A DNA stretch of 64,000 nucleotides, from positions 1 through 64,000 of the forward strand of contig AP022133.1 of assembly GCA_014169315.1 (NCBI GenBank). Direction: 5' to 3'. A program made the translations under genes and the position numbers. Source of the stretch: Enterobacter cloacae. Its GTDB lineage: Bacteria; Pseudomonadota; Gammaproteobacteria; Enterobacterales; Enterobacteriaceae. The notes under the pieces are model-generated. The model saw nothing but the letters and a program-made list of their open reading frames with translations. It did no database searches and was not told where the DNA came from. The number at the start of each line of letters is the position of its first letter. Position 1 is the first letter of the stretch. Shown here one piece after another: positions 44,396 through 53,719 of this stretch.

Positions 44396-44923
44396 ATGAA
44401 AACCTTAGCGATTGTTTCCCATCCGTATGCTTCACAGTCTCGTATCATCAATGCGTTACAGCAGACAGCGAGCGAAGCGGATAACGTCATCGTGCGTAAT
44501 CTGGAAACGCTCTACGGCAACGACGTAAACGCCATTGATGTGGTGGCCGAACAAGCGGCCTACCACGGCGTCGACCGCGTGGTGTTTATCTACCCGACAC
44601 ACTGGTTCAACCTGACCCCGATGCTGAAAGGCTATCTCAACGAAGTGTGGCAGTATGGCTGGGCGTTTGGTGCGGGTGGCGATGCGCTAAAAGGCAAAGA
44701 TCTCATGGTGGTGACGTCCGCTGGCGCGAGCCCGTTTACCTACTCCCGTGAAGGGCTGATCCAAAGCTCAATGGATGAGGTGCTCAGCCCAATGAAGGCC
44801 AGCGCGCTGTATGTGGGCATGAACTGGCTGCCACCCCTGGCGTTTTACGAAGTGGCGGCGGCGAACCGGGATAAGGTGCCAGAGTTCCAGCAAGCGCTGG
44901 CTCAGGCGTTGCACGTGGCGTAA
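44396..44923 (+). CDS. NAD(P)H:quinone oxidoreductase, flavodoxin-like fold
   Basis: The 175-residue protein has the flavodoxin_2 fold of the KefF/MdaB type: N-terminal LAIVSHPYASQSRI for FMN phosphate, IYPTHWFNLTPMLKGYLNEVW, and GWAFG. It likely reduces quinones by two-electron transfer. ATG 44396 follows AAAGGAGCGG. With the DUF1330 gene it forms a small unit divergent from a LysR regulator, a common arrangement for electrophile response genes. Confidence 0.88.
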   Translation: MKTLAIVSHPYASQSRIINALQQTASEADNVIVRNLETLYGNDVNAIDVVAEQAAYHGVDRVVFIYPTHWFNLTPMLKGYLNEVWQYGWAFGAGGDALKGKDLMVVTSAGASPFTYSREGLIQSSMDEVLSPMKASALYVGMNWLPPLAFYEVAAANRDKVPEFQQALAQALHVA

Positions 44924-44978
44924 AAAAGACGACCATGAGGCCTCAACAGGGCGCTGATTTGGGACTCTGTGGTGACCC

Positions 44979-45938
44979 TCAGGTTACAGCCAGACGCAGG
45001 GCCAAATCATCGGGATAGGGATCAAAGTAGTTTTGCGTCATCAGATACGGGTCAGGATATTCGGCCAGATAATGCTTCAGCAGCGTGAGCGGTGCGAGGA
45101 TGGGCAGCAGCCCGTTGCGGTAATGCAGGATCACATCCCGTAGCTCTCCGCGCTGGCGGTTGTTCAGCTGGTTGCGGAAATAACCCTGAATATGCATCAG
45201 CACATTGGTGTGGTTCTTCCGTGACGCGGGTTTCTTCAGGATCGCCATCAGCTTTTCGCGGTACACCACGAAGAACGCGTCCAGATCGTCCCACTGGTGC
45301 AGTGAGGCGACGAACGGGCCAATCTCGCGGTAGCCTGCCTGATGGTGTGCCAGCAACTGCAGTTTGTAACGGCTATGGAAGTCCAGCAACGCGTGGCGCG
45401 TCAGGCCGTTGGCGCGCAGTGTGTTCAGTGCGTGAAGCGCGAAAATGCGCTCAACAAAGTTTTCCCGCAGTATGGGGTCGTGCAGGCGACCATCTTCCTC
45501 TACGGGTAGCCACGGCCAGGTTTCAAGAAGCGCGGCAGTGAACAGCCCCACGCCCTCTTTGCGGCCCCGGTTGCCGTTTTCATCGTACAACCGCACGCGC
45601 TCCATGCCACAGCTGGGGGATTTCGCACAGACGATAAAACCGGCGAGATCGCCGATTTTTGGCAAATAACCAGCGGCAAAGTCGACCATTTTTTGCGTGA
45701 CGTCATCGTGAGGGGCATGGCTAAAACGCATCCGGGTTTCGCCGCTGACGGTCTGAATCAGACGCAGTGCCGGGCGAGGTGTCGGCAGACCGATTGCCAT
45801 TTCAGGGCAAACGGGTTTGAAACTGACCCACTGCGCCAGCTCGTCCATGACGAAGCCCATACGCTTATGTCCGCCGTCGAAGCGAACGGCGGAGCCGGTC
45901 AGACATCCGCTAATTCCCAGCACAGGTTTTGTTGTCAT
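44979..45938 (-). CDS. DUF523-DUF1722 (YbgA-like) fusion protein
   Basis: The 319 residues join an N-terminal DUF523 domain (GISGCLTGSAVRFDGGHK, CPEMAIGLPTPRPALRL, KSPSCGMERV) to a C-terminal DUF1722/YbgA domain (FHSRYKLQLLAHHQAGYREIG). The conserved cysteines suggest a metal or redox centre. The function is not known. The gene is intact and stands alone. Confidence 0.88.
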   Translation of the reverse strand: MTTKPVLGISGCLTGSAVRFDGGHKRMGFVMDELAQWVSFKPVCPEMAIGLPTPRPALRLIQTVSGETRMRFSHAPHDDVTQKMVDFAAGYLPKIGDLAGFIVCAKSPSCGMERVRLYDENGNRGRKEGVGLFTAALLETWPWLPVEEDGRLHDPILRENFVERIFALHALNTLRANGLTRHALLDFHSRYKLQLLAHHQAGYREIGPFVASLHQWDDLDAFFVVYREKLMAILKKPASRKNHTNVLMHIQGYFRNQLNNRQRGELRDVILHYRNGLLPILAPLTLLKHYLAEYPDPYLMTQNYFDPYPDDLALRLAVT

Positions 45939-46099
45939 GGTGTGTACCTCCGGAGCATATAGTTAAAACTTACACAGCATGATTGATTTGTCCATGCCCG
46001 GGTCTCCGCGCGCTGTAGTGAAGATCGTGCTTTCTTCGTAGGGTATTACTGGCCAGCCTGGATAGACTTCCGTTAAAAGCTCAACGGGGGGATAGCGAA

Positions 46100-47098
46100 A
46101 TGAACTGGCAGCCTTTTCGTGGCAACGCACCGGAAAACATGGCGATTTACAGCGCCTCGTTTCCGGATGTCAGCGATCAGTGGCCAATGAAAGATGAGAC
46201 AGCCCGGGAGATCAACACGCTCGACCAGGCGCTGAAAGCCGATCCGGCGCTCCAGCCTCCACTTATTGAATACGAAGAGGGGGGACAGGCGGTGCTTATC
46301 CCTCAGAACCGTTATTCCGAGCAGGCGTATCGCAACCGTCCTGCCCTTACCGCGTGGCGCACGCGGCTGGTTCCCTCTGCGCTGGCGCTGTTTGTGGTGC
46401 AAAACCCACTGGAAGGCCGCCTCCCGGAAGGGACGAAAATGGACAGCGACAGCCGCCAGTGGTTTATCCATGCGAACGACGCCATTGGCGTGCGTTCCCG
46501 CGCACGGGTGCTGGGCGCGTTAGTGGAAAAATACATCCATAACGAAGGTGAGAACAACTGGGTGAGCCTGGCAAGCGGCGCGGCTATCCCGGTGCTGGAA
46601 GCGTTGCGTAATGCAAAACTCGACGGCCAGCAGGTGTACCTGACGCTGGTGGATAAAGACCCGGTCGCCCTGAGCTGGGCAGAAACTCTGGCCGCGCAGG
46701 AGGGACTCATCGTGGGCGAACAGCTGACGTTGCTCAGGCGCAACCTGGTGAATACGCTGGTGCGCAACGAAGATTTACTGCTGGAGCTGGGCGAGCACCA
46801 GGCTGAGCTGGTGGACGCGCTGGGGATTTTCGAATACTTCAACGATGCCGATGCGGCGATATTTTTGCAGCGTGTGCTACGGCTGGTGAAGCCCGGTGGG
46901 GGGGTGATAGTGTCGAATATGCTGACCAGCAGCCCGCAGATTGACTTTACCCTGCGCTGTATTGGCTGGGAGCCTATCTTCCCGCGTACGCTGCAACAGC
47001 TGCAGGACATCCACATTGCGGCGGGTGTGCCGGTGGAGAATGTGACCGTGGTAGTGCCGAAGGATGGGGTGTATGCGGTGATGGAGATTAAAGCTTAG
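46100..47098 (+). CDS. SAM-dependent methyltransferase-like protein
   Basis: The 332-residue protein has a Rossmann methyltransferase core in its second half: SLASGAAIPVLEALRNA as motif I, LTLVDKDPVALSWAE with the acidic residue that would hold the ribose, and GIFEYFNDADAAIFLQRVLRLVKPGG. The N-terminal 130 residues have no domain I recognise. The ribosome site is GGGGGGAT. It ends just before the palindrome that received an IS481-family element. Confidence 0.78.
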   Translation: MNWQPFRGNAPENMAIYSASFPDVSDQWPMKDETAREINTLDQALKADPALQPPLIEYEEGGQAVLIPQNRYSEQAYRNRPALTAWRTRLVPSALALFVVQNPLEGRLPEGTKMDSDSRQWFIHANDAIGVRSRARVLGALVEKYIHNEGENNWVSLASGAAIPVLEALRNAKLDGQQVYLTLVDKDPVALSWAETLAAQEGLIVGEQLTLLRRNLVNTLVRNEDLLLELGEHQAELVDALGIFEYFNDADAAIFLQRVLRLVKPGGGVIVSNMLTSSPQIDFTLRCIGWEPIFPRTLQQLQDIHIAAGVPVENVTVVVPKDGVYAVMEIKA

Positions 47099-47110
47099 CG
47101 CGATCGGTTC

Positions 47111-47161
47111 CCTCTCCCTTGAGGTGCAGGTTGGCACAGAATACCTCCTCTCCCTTGAGGG
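47111..47161. repeat. REP-like palindrome, left part, split by IS481 copy 1
   Basis: CCCTCTCCCTTGAGG occurs at 47111-47125 and CTCTCCCTTGAGGG at 47148-47161. Joined to 48447-48470 on the other side of the element, the second gives CCCTCTCCCT-tg-AGGGAGAGGG, a 10-bp perfect stem, apart from the first base. The target duplication AGGG is 47158-47161 and 48447-48450. Confidence 0.75.
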
Positions 47162-48446
47162 TGTACGGTCCGGGGACATGGTAGACAGGTGTTCGGGGAC
47201 ATGGTGAACACTTTTTAACATTCTTTACCTATGGTGATCGACTTTTTCTTCAGGTCGATCACCCCCACTTTCGTGCTGTACCACCACACGTCATAACAGC
47301 CGTCTTCCTGTGTTTCCCTCAGCCCTACCCGTTCCCCCCTGAACGCCTTGCCTGCGCTCAGACTGACTCCTTTCACGCTCAGCTTCCCGCTGATATCGAC
47401 TTTCCTGACCATCACCCCCTCATCGTATTCCGGTGGGGTTGTGTTGCCGTTGTACTGCCGTGCGGACGGCTGATACCGGGAGGCCGGAACGTTCATACCC
47501 AGCGCCTCGTGCGGTCGTTCAAGGTTATAGACGGTGCGCCAGTGTTCAAATGCACGCTGCAGTTCACCGCTGTCCGCGAACCACTTCCCCTGCAACACTT
47601 CCGCCTTCAGGCTGCGGTGAAAACGCTCCAGCTTGCCCTGTGTCTGCGGATGATATGGCCGGGAGTGCCCCACCCGGATACCCAGGCGCATCAGCCACAG
47701 CTCCAGTGCCGTCCAGATGCCGGTGGTGTCACCCCACGGCGCTCCGTTATCCATCGTCATCCTGTCCGGCAGACCGTAGCGTTCAAACACGCTGACCAGT
47801 TGCTGCTGTACGGTCTCACGCCGTTCATCGGTGCAGAGTGCCAGGCACAGGGAAAAGCGGGAGTGGTCATCCAGCAGGGTGAGCGGATGACAGCGGCCAC
47901 CACCAAAGGGAAAGTGTCCCTTAAAATCCATCTGCCAGAGGCGATTGGGCGCATCATGTTCGAACCGCCCTGAGGCCGGAATGCCCGGTGAAACGCCCGG
48001 CAGCAGACCGTGGCGGGCCATCAGGTTATGGACGGTGCTGAAAGCGGGCATGCAGTGCCCCAGGTCTTCCAGCCAGCGCTTAATCTTGCGTGCGCCCCAG
48101 CGTTCATGACGGTCATGTGCCATGCGCAGAAGAGCTGTGATGTCATCAGATGAGCGGTTCGGGGAATGATGAGGTATACGGGGCCGGTCCAGAAGGCCGG
48201 ATGCGCCTTCCTGAGCCCAGCGCTGAAGCCACTTATAGCCGGTGGCAGGCGAAATGCCGTAGTGACGGCACAGGGAACGGATGTTCGCCCCGTCCTGCGA
48301 GGCGAACAAAACAAACTCGGTACGTAATGACATGGTATCTCTCGCATCCCAGGGCATAAGTGACTCCATAAACGGGTTCTTATGCCTTAGTTGTAAGTGT
48401 CTACCATGTCCCCGAACAAGTGTTCACTATGTCCCCGGACTGTACA
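47162..48446 (-). mobile_element. IS481-family element, copy 1
   Basis: The element is 1,285 bp. Its ends are TGTACGGTCCGGGGACATGG on the left and CCCCGGACTGTACA on the right, inverted repeats with the family's TGT...ACA termini. GGGGACATGGT is repeated within each end, possibly for transposase binding. It is flanked by AGGG. It is the same length as copy 2 at 57885-59169 but inverted. Confidence 0.92.
47215..48369 (-). CDS. IS481-family transposase, copy 1
   Basis: The 384-residue transposase has an N-terminal helix-turn-helix (NIRSLCRHYGISPATGYKWLQRW), a middle linker and an rve/DDE core with QMDFKGHF, TMDNGAPWG and HPQTQGKLERFHRSLKAEV. An internal ATG at residue 5 is an alternative start. 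It differs from copy 2 at three residues only (Leu/His in LCLALCTDERR, Thr/Ile in NTTPPEYD, Glu/Gly near the end). The frame is intact. Confidence 0.93.
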   Translation of the reverse strand: MESLMPWDARDTMSLRTEFVLFASQDGANIRSLCRHYGISPATGYKWLQRWAQEGASGLLDRPRIPHHSPNRSSDDITALLRMAHDRHERWGARKIKRWLEDLGHCMPAFSTVHNLMARHGLLPGVSPGIPASGRFEHDAPNRLWQMDFKGHFPFGGGRCHPLTLLDDHSRFSLCLALCTDERRETVQQQLVSVFERYGLPDRMTMDNGAPWGDTTGIWTALELWLMRLGIRVGHSRPYHPQTQGKLERFHRSLKAEVLQGKWFADSGELQRAFEHWRTVYNLERPHEALGMNVPASRYQPSARQYNGNTTPPEYDEGVMVRKVDISGKLSVKGVSLSAGKAFRGERVGLRETQEDGCYDVWWYSTKVGVIDLKKKSITIGKEC

Positions 48447-48514
48447 AGGGAGAGGGCTGGGGGGAGGGGGAACAGACAACCGGGATAGACTTGAATTAAC
48501 GTGGTTATCCGCAC

Positions 48515-48982
48515 ATGATCCCCCTCATGAAAATAGAAACCGCACTTCCCTCACACTTCGAACGTCTGGTCGCAATCTGGGGATCTTCCGTTCGTGCCAC
48601 GCACCACTTTTTACAGGAAAGCGATATTGCGGCACTGCGTCCGTTATTGCTCAACGTGTATCTGCCAAACCTCAACGTCGTCATTGCCCGCGATGAAACC
48701 GGCGTTATTCATGGCTTTTTGGGCGTTGATGAAAACCGCATTGAAATGCTGTTTGTCGACGACGTAAGCCGGGGTAAGGGCGTCGGCAAATTACTGCTGA
48801 AATACGCCATCGCAGAGTTCAGTGCGAATGAAGTGGATGTGAACGAGCAAAACCCGCAGGGCGTGGCGTTTTATCGCCATATGGGGTTTGAGCAGGTTGG
48901 GCGATCGGCGCTGGACGGGCAGGGTAATCCGTTTCCGTTGCTGCATATGCGGTTGAGTGGAAATACCGAGGTTAGCGCTTAG
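48515..48982 (+). CDS. YjaB-like GNAT acetyltransferase
   Basis: The 155-residue protein resembles E. coli YjaB: RLVAIWGSSVRATHHFL, the acetyl-CoA loop DVSRGKGVGKLLLKYA, and NEQNPQGVAFYRHMGF. The acceptor is unknown. Two starts are possible, ATG 48515 or ATG 48527; neither has a clear ribosome site. The IS481 element just upstream may have replaced its promoter region. The 3' end overlaps rhuM (minus strand) by 11 bases. Confidence 0.82.
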   Translation: MIPLMKIETALPSHFERLVAIWGSSVRATHHFLQESDIAALRPLLLNVYLPNLNVVIARDETGVIHGFLGVDENRIEMLFVDDVSRGKGVGKLLLKYAIAEFSANEVDVNEQNPQGVAFYRHMGFEQVGRSALDGQGNPFPLLHMRLSGNTEVSA

Positions 48983-50000
48983 CCTGCTTATCCCATTTTA
49001 ATAAGCCGACGATATCTTTTTCTCCTTCGGCTTCTTTAAGCAGGCGCTGTTTTTTTTCAAACTGACTGTATTCCGAACACGCCTTTTCATCAGCCGCTTT
49101 CTTGCTGATTTTACCTGCCCCGTCTAAAACGTCCCGGTCGTTAAATTGCAGGAACTGATCGAGTCTGGTTTGCCAGTCTCGTAAAAATACCTGCTGGCGA
49201 CGTCTGGCCTGATCTTCGGCAAAATCCAGCCACATATTAACGACGCGATTAAGCTCGTTCACTTCATCCTGGGACAGATAATTTTTGGCGGTGGTGACAT
49301 CGCTTTTACGGACTTCTTCGCCTTTATAGTGGGTCAGCCCCATATGCGGTTGACTGGCGTCTGCGCGTTGGTGAATCAACTCCGCAGCGGTGTGGCCCGT
49401 GCAGGCAAAATGCAGTTTATTCTGGATGGTCTGGAAGAATTGCGTGGTTTCTTTAAGCGAGGGCTGATAGTCAGCCGCTAATGCAAAAATCTCCCTGACC
49501 CGTAGATAAACCCGGCGTTCGCTGGCCCGAATGTCGCGAATGCGTTCCAGCATGTCATCGAAATAATCGGGTACGGCGGAGGAACCAACGGGCGGATTCC
49601 TCAGCCGCTCATCGTCCATGACGAAGCCTTTTACCAGGTATTCCTGCAGCGTCTGGGTGGCCCACTGGCGGAACTGTGTGCCTCGCGTGGAGCGGACACG
49701 GTAGCCGATGGCGAGAATGACGGGCAGGCTAAGGTATTGAACATTGTAGGTTTTACCATCGCTGGCAGTTGTTCGGTAAAACCGAACAACTGAATTTTCG
49801 ACCAGTTCTCCCTCATCAAAGATATTCTTGATATGCCCGCTGATCGTTGCTTTGGCCTTGCCGTATAAGTCGCAGATCATGGCCTGTGAAAGCCACAAAG
49901 TATCGCTTTCAAATCGGCATTCGATACGTACTTTTCCATCCCCGCTGGCAAACATGACAAATTCACCTGCTGGCGAATTTATTAATTCTTCATATGTCAT
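48972..50000 (-). CDS. rhuM: RhuM family protein
   Basis: The 342-residue protein belongs to the RhuM family (DUF with FESDTLWLSQAMICDLYGKAKATISGHIKNIFDEGEL and YNVQYLSLPVILAIGYRVRSTRGTQFRQWA), first named in Salmonella pathogenicity island 3, which also sits at selC. The N-terminal part looks like a helix-turn-helix; the biochemical role is unknown. The gene is complete. Confidence 0.9.
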   Translation of the reverse strand: MTYEELINSPAGEFVMFASGDGKVRIECRFESDTLWLSQAMICDLYGKAKATISGHIKNIFDEGELVENSVVRFYRTTASDGKTYNVQYLSLPVILAIGYRVRSTRGTQFRQWATQTLQEYLVKGFVMDDERLRNPPVGSSAVPDYFDDMLERIRDIRASERRVYLRVREIFALAADYQPSLKETTQFFQTIQNKLHFACTGHTAAELIHQRADASQPHMGLTHYKGEEVRKSDVTTAKNYLSQDEVNELNRVVNMWLDFAEDQARRRQQVFLRDWQTRLDQFLQFNDRDVLDGAGKISKKAADEKACSEYSQFEKKQRLLKEAEGEKDIVGLLKWDKQAKR

Positions 50001-50058
50001 GCTGCCTCCACGTTTTAAGGTGTATGTTTTTAAGTTCGTAGTATGCCAGAAATAGCCG

Positions 50059-50400
50059 CTAAGCCCGGGGAGTTGTTACTGATTTTGCGAGAAGCTTTCC
50101 AGGAAGTTGAGTTTGAATCGCTGCAAGCGCTTCTTCTATCTGAATGAGCTTTGCCTTCGTCCGTTTGTATTCGTCCAGCAACCTCTGCTCATTCTCGCTA
50201 TACGCCACCAGAACGATGCACCCTTTCATCACCTTCACCGTCACCTGATGTCCGGTATCAAACCCCGCCGCGCGTAACCACTTACCGGAAAGAATAATAT
50301 TCGGCGTGGATTTGTCGAAAACATTCGGGCGGTATCCCACAATTAACGAACGCTCGGTTCCGGATTGGTCGGTGTCTGGGGTAGAATGCGAATCAGCCAT
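50059..50400 (-). CDS. symE: SymE-like toxin
   Basis: The 113-residue product matches SymE, the SOS-induced type I toxin with an AbrB-like fold: LIVGYRPN, NIILSGKWLRAAGFDTGHQVTVKVMKGCIVL. It is followed by a helical tail (LLDEYKRTKAKLIQIEEALAAI) longer than in K-12. ATG 50400 has AAGGAG six bases upstream; a further start lies at 50406. In E. coli an antisense RNA, SymR, covers the 5' end; I cannot confirm one here, and no LexA box was seen. Confidence 0.82.
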   Translation of the reverse strand: MADSHSTPDTDQSGTERSLIVGYRPNVFDKSTPNIILSGKWLRAAGFDTGHQVTVKVMKGCIVLVAYSENEQRLLDEYKRTKAKLIQIEEALAAIQTQLPGKLLAKSVTTPRA

Positions 50401-50525
50401 AATCAACTCCTTGATAGTTGGTGAGGTTAGACGCTCCGGTTGTGTTCCCGCACATCGGGGCGTTGCAAGTAAAGGAGGTTTAGGTGGCCTCCTATGTGTG
50501 TCAGAGTAGATGGATAGGTGGCCTC

Positions 50526-50717
50526 ATGTCAATCATATCGCGCGAAAAAAAACCAAAAGGCGGCGGACAATCTCCGCAGTTTAAGATGCGAATTGATCCG
50601 GCATTGAAGGAGCAGTTGGATGCAGTGGCGGCTGAGGAAGGGGTGAGTCTCGCCAGCTGGTTGAAGGAGCTGGCGAGGGAGGCGTTAAGGACCAAGGGAA
50701 TTGAACCCAACGGCTAA
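50526..50717 (+). CDS. Small ribbon-helix-helix-like (HicB/Arc-type) protein
   Basis: The 63-residue product has a basic, Gly-rich start (SREKKPKGGGQSPQFK) followed by a MRIDPALKEQLDAVAAEEGVSLASWLKELAREAL segment typical of Arc/HicB-like DNA-binding antitoxins. The frame is open to 50484; ATG 50526 is favoured by GGATAGGTGG just upstream. No toxin partner is visible next to it. It converges with the interrupted AT-rich gene. Confidence 0.6.
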   Translation: MSIISREKKPKGGGQSPQFKMRIDPALKEQLDAVAAEEGVSLASWLKELAREALRTKGIEPNG

Positions 50718-52311
50718 ATTTTTTATGAGATCAGTCATCATTGAGTCCAATAATATGAAATTCTGCACCAGAGGATTTGATCGCATTATCCGAACTAACT
50801 AATAATACATCTAGCTGCCTTTTAATATTATTATCTTGTGTTTTTGTATAATAATTTTTAGTCGTATGGGGCTGAATAACAATTACTCGTGTTTTTATCT
50901 TATTAGGATTGGTATTTAATAATGACAATTTATTTATAAATTCAGAAGGCTGTATTAGTTTGTTTTCATACCAACACATTTTATTTTTAGAATTTAATGT
51001 TCTTTCGGTAAGATCTTGAACGAGGTTTTTACGAATAGAATATCTCAGGTTTTTTACTGCCTGGCTCAAAACTATATCATGGGCCCCAACTGATACCCTC
51101 CTGTTGCTACTTTTGCTATTGGCTGCTTTAATATGAATTAAAGATATTATAGTTTTATCATTGTAATCATCAATATGAATAAAATCTGCTTTTTCTCCCG
51201 AACCATCGTCACAATATAACCATCCTGTGGGTTTTTCAGTTGTATTAAAATCTTCGACTGAATTCCACCGGCTATTCCAACGGTTTTTTACCCAACAAAA
51301 GAGAGAGTTTTGCATTCCAATTTTAGTTAAATCAAGTTTTCCAGATACTAATGGTTTCTCTTGACATATATTAAAATTTTCGAAATCCGCCCAAATGAAT
51401 CCATTATAAGTTACATCTTTATAGTCAGTTTTAAAAATCCACGAATTGACTACGGCATGCCCAGATTCATACCAGCATTTAATTAGTTCAGGATGTTTAA
51501 ATATTCTTGCATACTTATTAAGTATCTCCTTTTTTTGTGTAGTCAAGTGTTGGCTGTGAATTTCAAAGGATACTTCATATTCTTTAATAATTAGCCTTAT
51601 GCTAATATCTCCGCAATGAATATTTTCATAAAAAACTTTTAGTGAGAAAGATGAGTTCATGGTAGATGAAACTTCTACTTTGTATTTATCCGAGATCGTT
51701 CTAAGTAAATCGGCTTTGGTAATACTCATTTCGTAAGGAACGAAATCAGGATCGATTACGGAAAAATCGTAGGCATCTTTCACGCTACTAAGATCGTTAA
51801 TTGGACTGGCTAAAATACCAATAGGAGTTGGATTGTTTTGGTTATTAGAATTTAACATGTCCAATATTTCTATAACATTTTTTTCAAAGGTATCCCAATC
51901 TTTACATGGACCTTTCCAGATAGAAGATTTGAAGGGGTTTAAACCTATAGTTTTATTTCCATTCCCGATTTCGGTTCTTACCGCAGACATCATATATGAT
52001 TGATCTTCAAGAGGATCTAAAGATTCTGCTACACTATTTCCCCCTAGGACTTTTGAATCAGCTTTGAAAGTGCTTTTGCCATGTATACCAAGAAGCCAAA
52101 GCATCTTAATATTATCTTCATTAATGAATAGGTGATTTAAATGTGATATTTCAACTGGATGTAAATTTGGTAATGATGGACTTTTGAAATATTCTCTTAT
52201 TGAGTCTTTCATACCTTTTTCAGAAAAATAAAATGCCGCATACTTCCCTTGTGTCACTGTAAGTACAATATGATTCTCGATGTCATGGATATCATTTCTT
52301 TTAGTCCAGCT

Positions 52312-53367
52312 GGCTTTGTTGAATAAATCGAACTTTTGCTGAGTTGAAGGATCAGATCACGCATCCTCCCGACAACACAGACCATTCCGTGGCAAAGCAA
52401 AAGTTCAGAATCACCAACTGGTCCACCTACAACAAAGCTCTCATCAACCGTGGCTCCCTCACTTTCTGGCTGGATGATGAGGCGATTCAGGCCTGGTATG
52501 AGTCGGCAACGCCTTCATCACGAGGAAGGCCCCAGCGCTATTCTGATCTCGCCATCACCACCGTTCTGGTGATTAAACGCGTATTCCGGCTGACCCTGCG
52601 GGCTGCGCAGGGTTTTATTGATTCCATTTTTGCCCTGATGAACGTTCCGTTGCGCTGCCCGGATTACACCAGTGTCAGTAAGCGGGCAAAGTCGGTTAAT
52701 GTCAGTTTCAAAACGTCCACCCGGGGTGAAATCGCACACCTGGTGATTGATTCCACCGGGCTGAAGGTCTTTGGTGAAGGCGAATGGAAAGTCAGAAAGC
52801 ACGGCAAAGAGCGCCGTCGTATCTGGCGAAAGTTGCATCTTGCTGTTGACAGCAACACACATGAAGTTGTCTGTGCAGACCTGTCGCTGAATAACGTCAC
52901 GGACTCAGAAGCCTTCCCGGGCCTTATCCGGCAGACTCACAGAAAAATCAGGGCAGCCGCGGCAGACGGGGCTTACGATACCCGGCTCTGTCACGATGAA
53001 CTGCGCCGCAAAAAAATCAGCGCGCTTATTCCTCCCCGAAAAGGAGCAGGTTACTGGCCCGGTGAGTACGCAGACCGCAACCGTGCCGTTGCTAATCAGC
53101 GGCTGAGCGGAAGCAATGCACGGTGGAAATGGACAACGGAATATAACCGTCGCTCGATAGCGGAAACGGCAATGTACAGAATGAAGCAGTTGTTGGGAGA
53201 TTCACTGACGCTGCGTGACTACGATGGTCAGGTAGCGGAAGCTATGGCCATGGTGCGTGCGTTGAACAGGATGACAAAGGCTGGGATGCCAGAAAGCGTG
53301 CGTATTGCCTGAAAATCCAGCCAGCTACAGGGTCGTTCGCACGAAATCTTATTTATTCAACAAAGCC
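52312..53367 (+). mobile_element. IS903-group (IS5 family) insertion sequence
   Basis: The element is 1,056 bp. Its ends are GGCTTTGTTGAATAAATC and the inverse GATTT..., with the right end reading TTATTTATTCAACAAAGCC. It is flanked by the 9-bp duplication AGTCCAGCT (52303-52311 and 53368-53376). These ends and duplication size are those of IS903. It carries one intact transposase gene, read opposite to the gene it disrupts. Confidence 0.94.
52389..53312 (+). CDS. IS903-group transposase (IS5 family)
   Basis: The 307-residue transposase has the DDE core with HLVIDSTGLKVFGEGEWK, AAADGAYDTRLCHDEL and the C-terminal YNRRSIAETAMYRMKQLLG (Y-(2)-R-(3)-E-(6)-K signature). The start chosen is GTG 52389, giving the usual length; an in-frame TTG at 52344 would add 15 residues. 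It appears intact. Confidence 0.92.
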   Translation: MAKQKFRITNWSTYNKALINRGSLTFWLDDEAIQAWYESATPSSRGRPQRYSDLAITTVLVIKRVFRLTLRAAQGFIDSIFALMNVPLRCPDYTSVSKRAKSVNVSFKTSTRGEIAHLVIDSTGLKVFGEGEWKVRKHGKERRRIWRKLHLAVDSNTHEVVCADLSLNNVTDSEAFPGLIRQTHRKIRAAAADGAYDTRLCHDELRRKKISALIPPRKGAGYWPGEYADRNRAVANQRLSGSNARWKWTTEYNRRSIAETAMYRMKQLLGDSLTLRDYDGQVAEAMAMVRALNRMTKAGMPESVRIA

Positions 53368-53719
53368 AGTCCAGCTAGGGGTTTTATTAATTGAGTAAGG
53401 TGAAATTAACACTGAAGCTTCATTAATTATTTCAGTTGTGATTGGGTATTTTATTATTTCCCCTTCGTTATTAATTTCAGTATCTATAATTTTCATTACT
53501 GATTCATGAAGGATTTTAGCTGTGTAGTCTAATTTATTAAATCCGACTAATATAGAAAAAAAAGGCGAGAGATGCTCTTTTTGAATATCGTGCATAACGA
53601 TCTCATTTATTAATATACATTAAAATGAGATGATTATATTAATTTTAGAACAGATAAAGTGATAGTGATCACAAAGGTGGTATATGAATGATTAAAAAGG
53701 AAAAATAAAATAACATTTT

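Larger units (their letters stand above)
50731..53595 (-). pseudogene. AT-rich gene, nuclease-like motif, interrupted by IS903-group element
   Basis: Removing the IS and one copy of the 9-bp duplication joins an N-terminal piece (ATG 53595 to about 53368) in frame to 50731-52311, giving about 599 residues. The junction reads SINKTPSWT-KRNDIHDIENH. I do not recognise the family. Near the C-terminus GWLYCDDGSGEKADFIHID and SLIHIKAAN resemble a PD-(D/E)xK nuclease core. The sequence is far AT-richer than all neighbours, so it is likely acquired. A downstream fragment of 508 residues could start at GTG 52257. Confidence 0.7.

Noticed and set aside
47433..48359. Several frames opposite the IS481 transposase
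   Set aside because: They are mirrored in the second copy, lack starts with ribosome sites, and are Arg/Pro/Ser-rich as expected for antisense of a GC-rich transposase.
50400..50526. SymR antisense RNA and LexA boxes at symE
   Set aside because: The position would be right, but I found no convincing promoter or CTGT-N8-ACAG match in this interval.
39935..53719. Second copy of the selC 3' end marking the far edge of an island
   Set aside because: I looked for the GGCGGAGATCACAGG string in the accessory block and found none, and no integrase is encoded, so no island boundary can be claimed.
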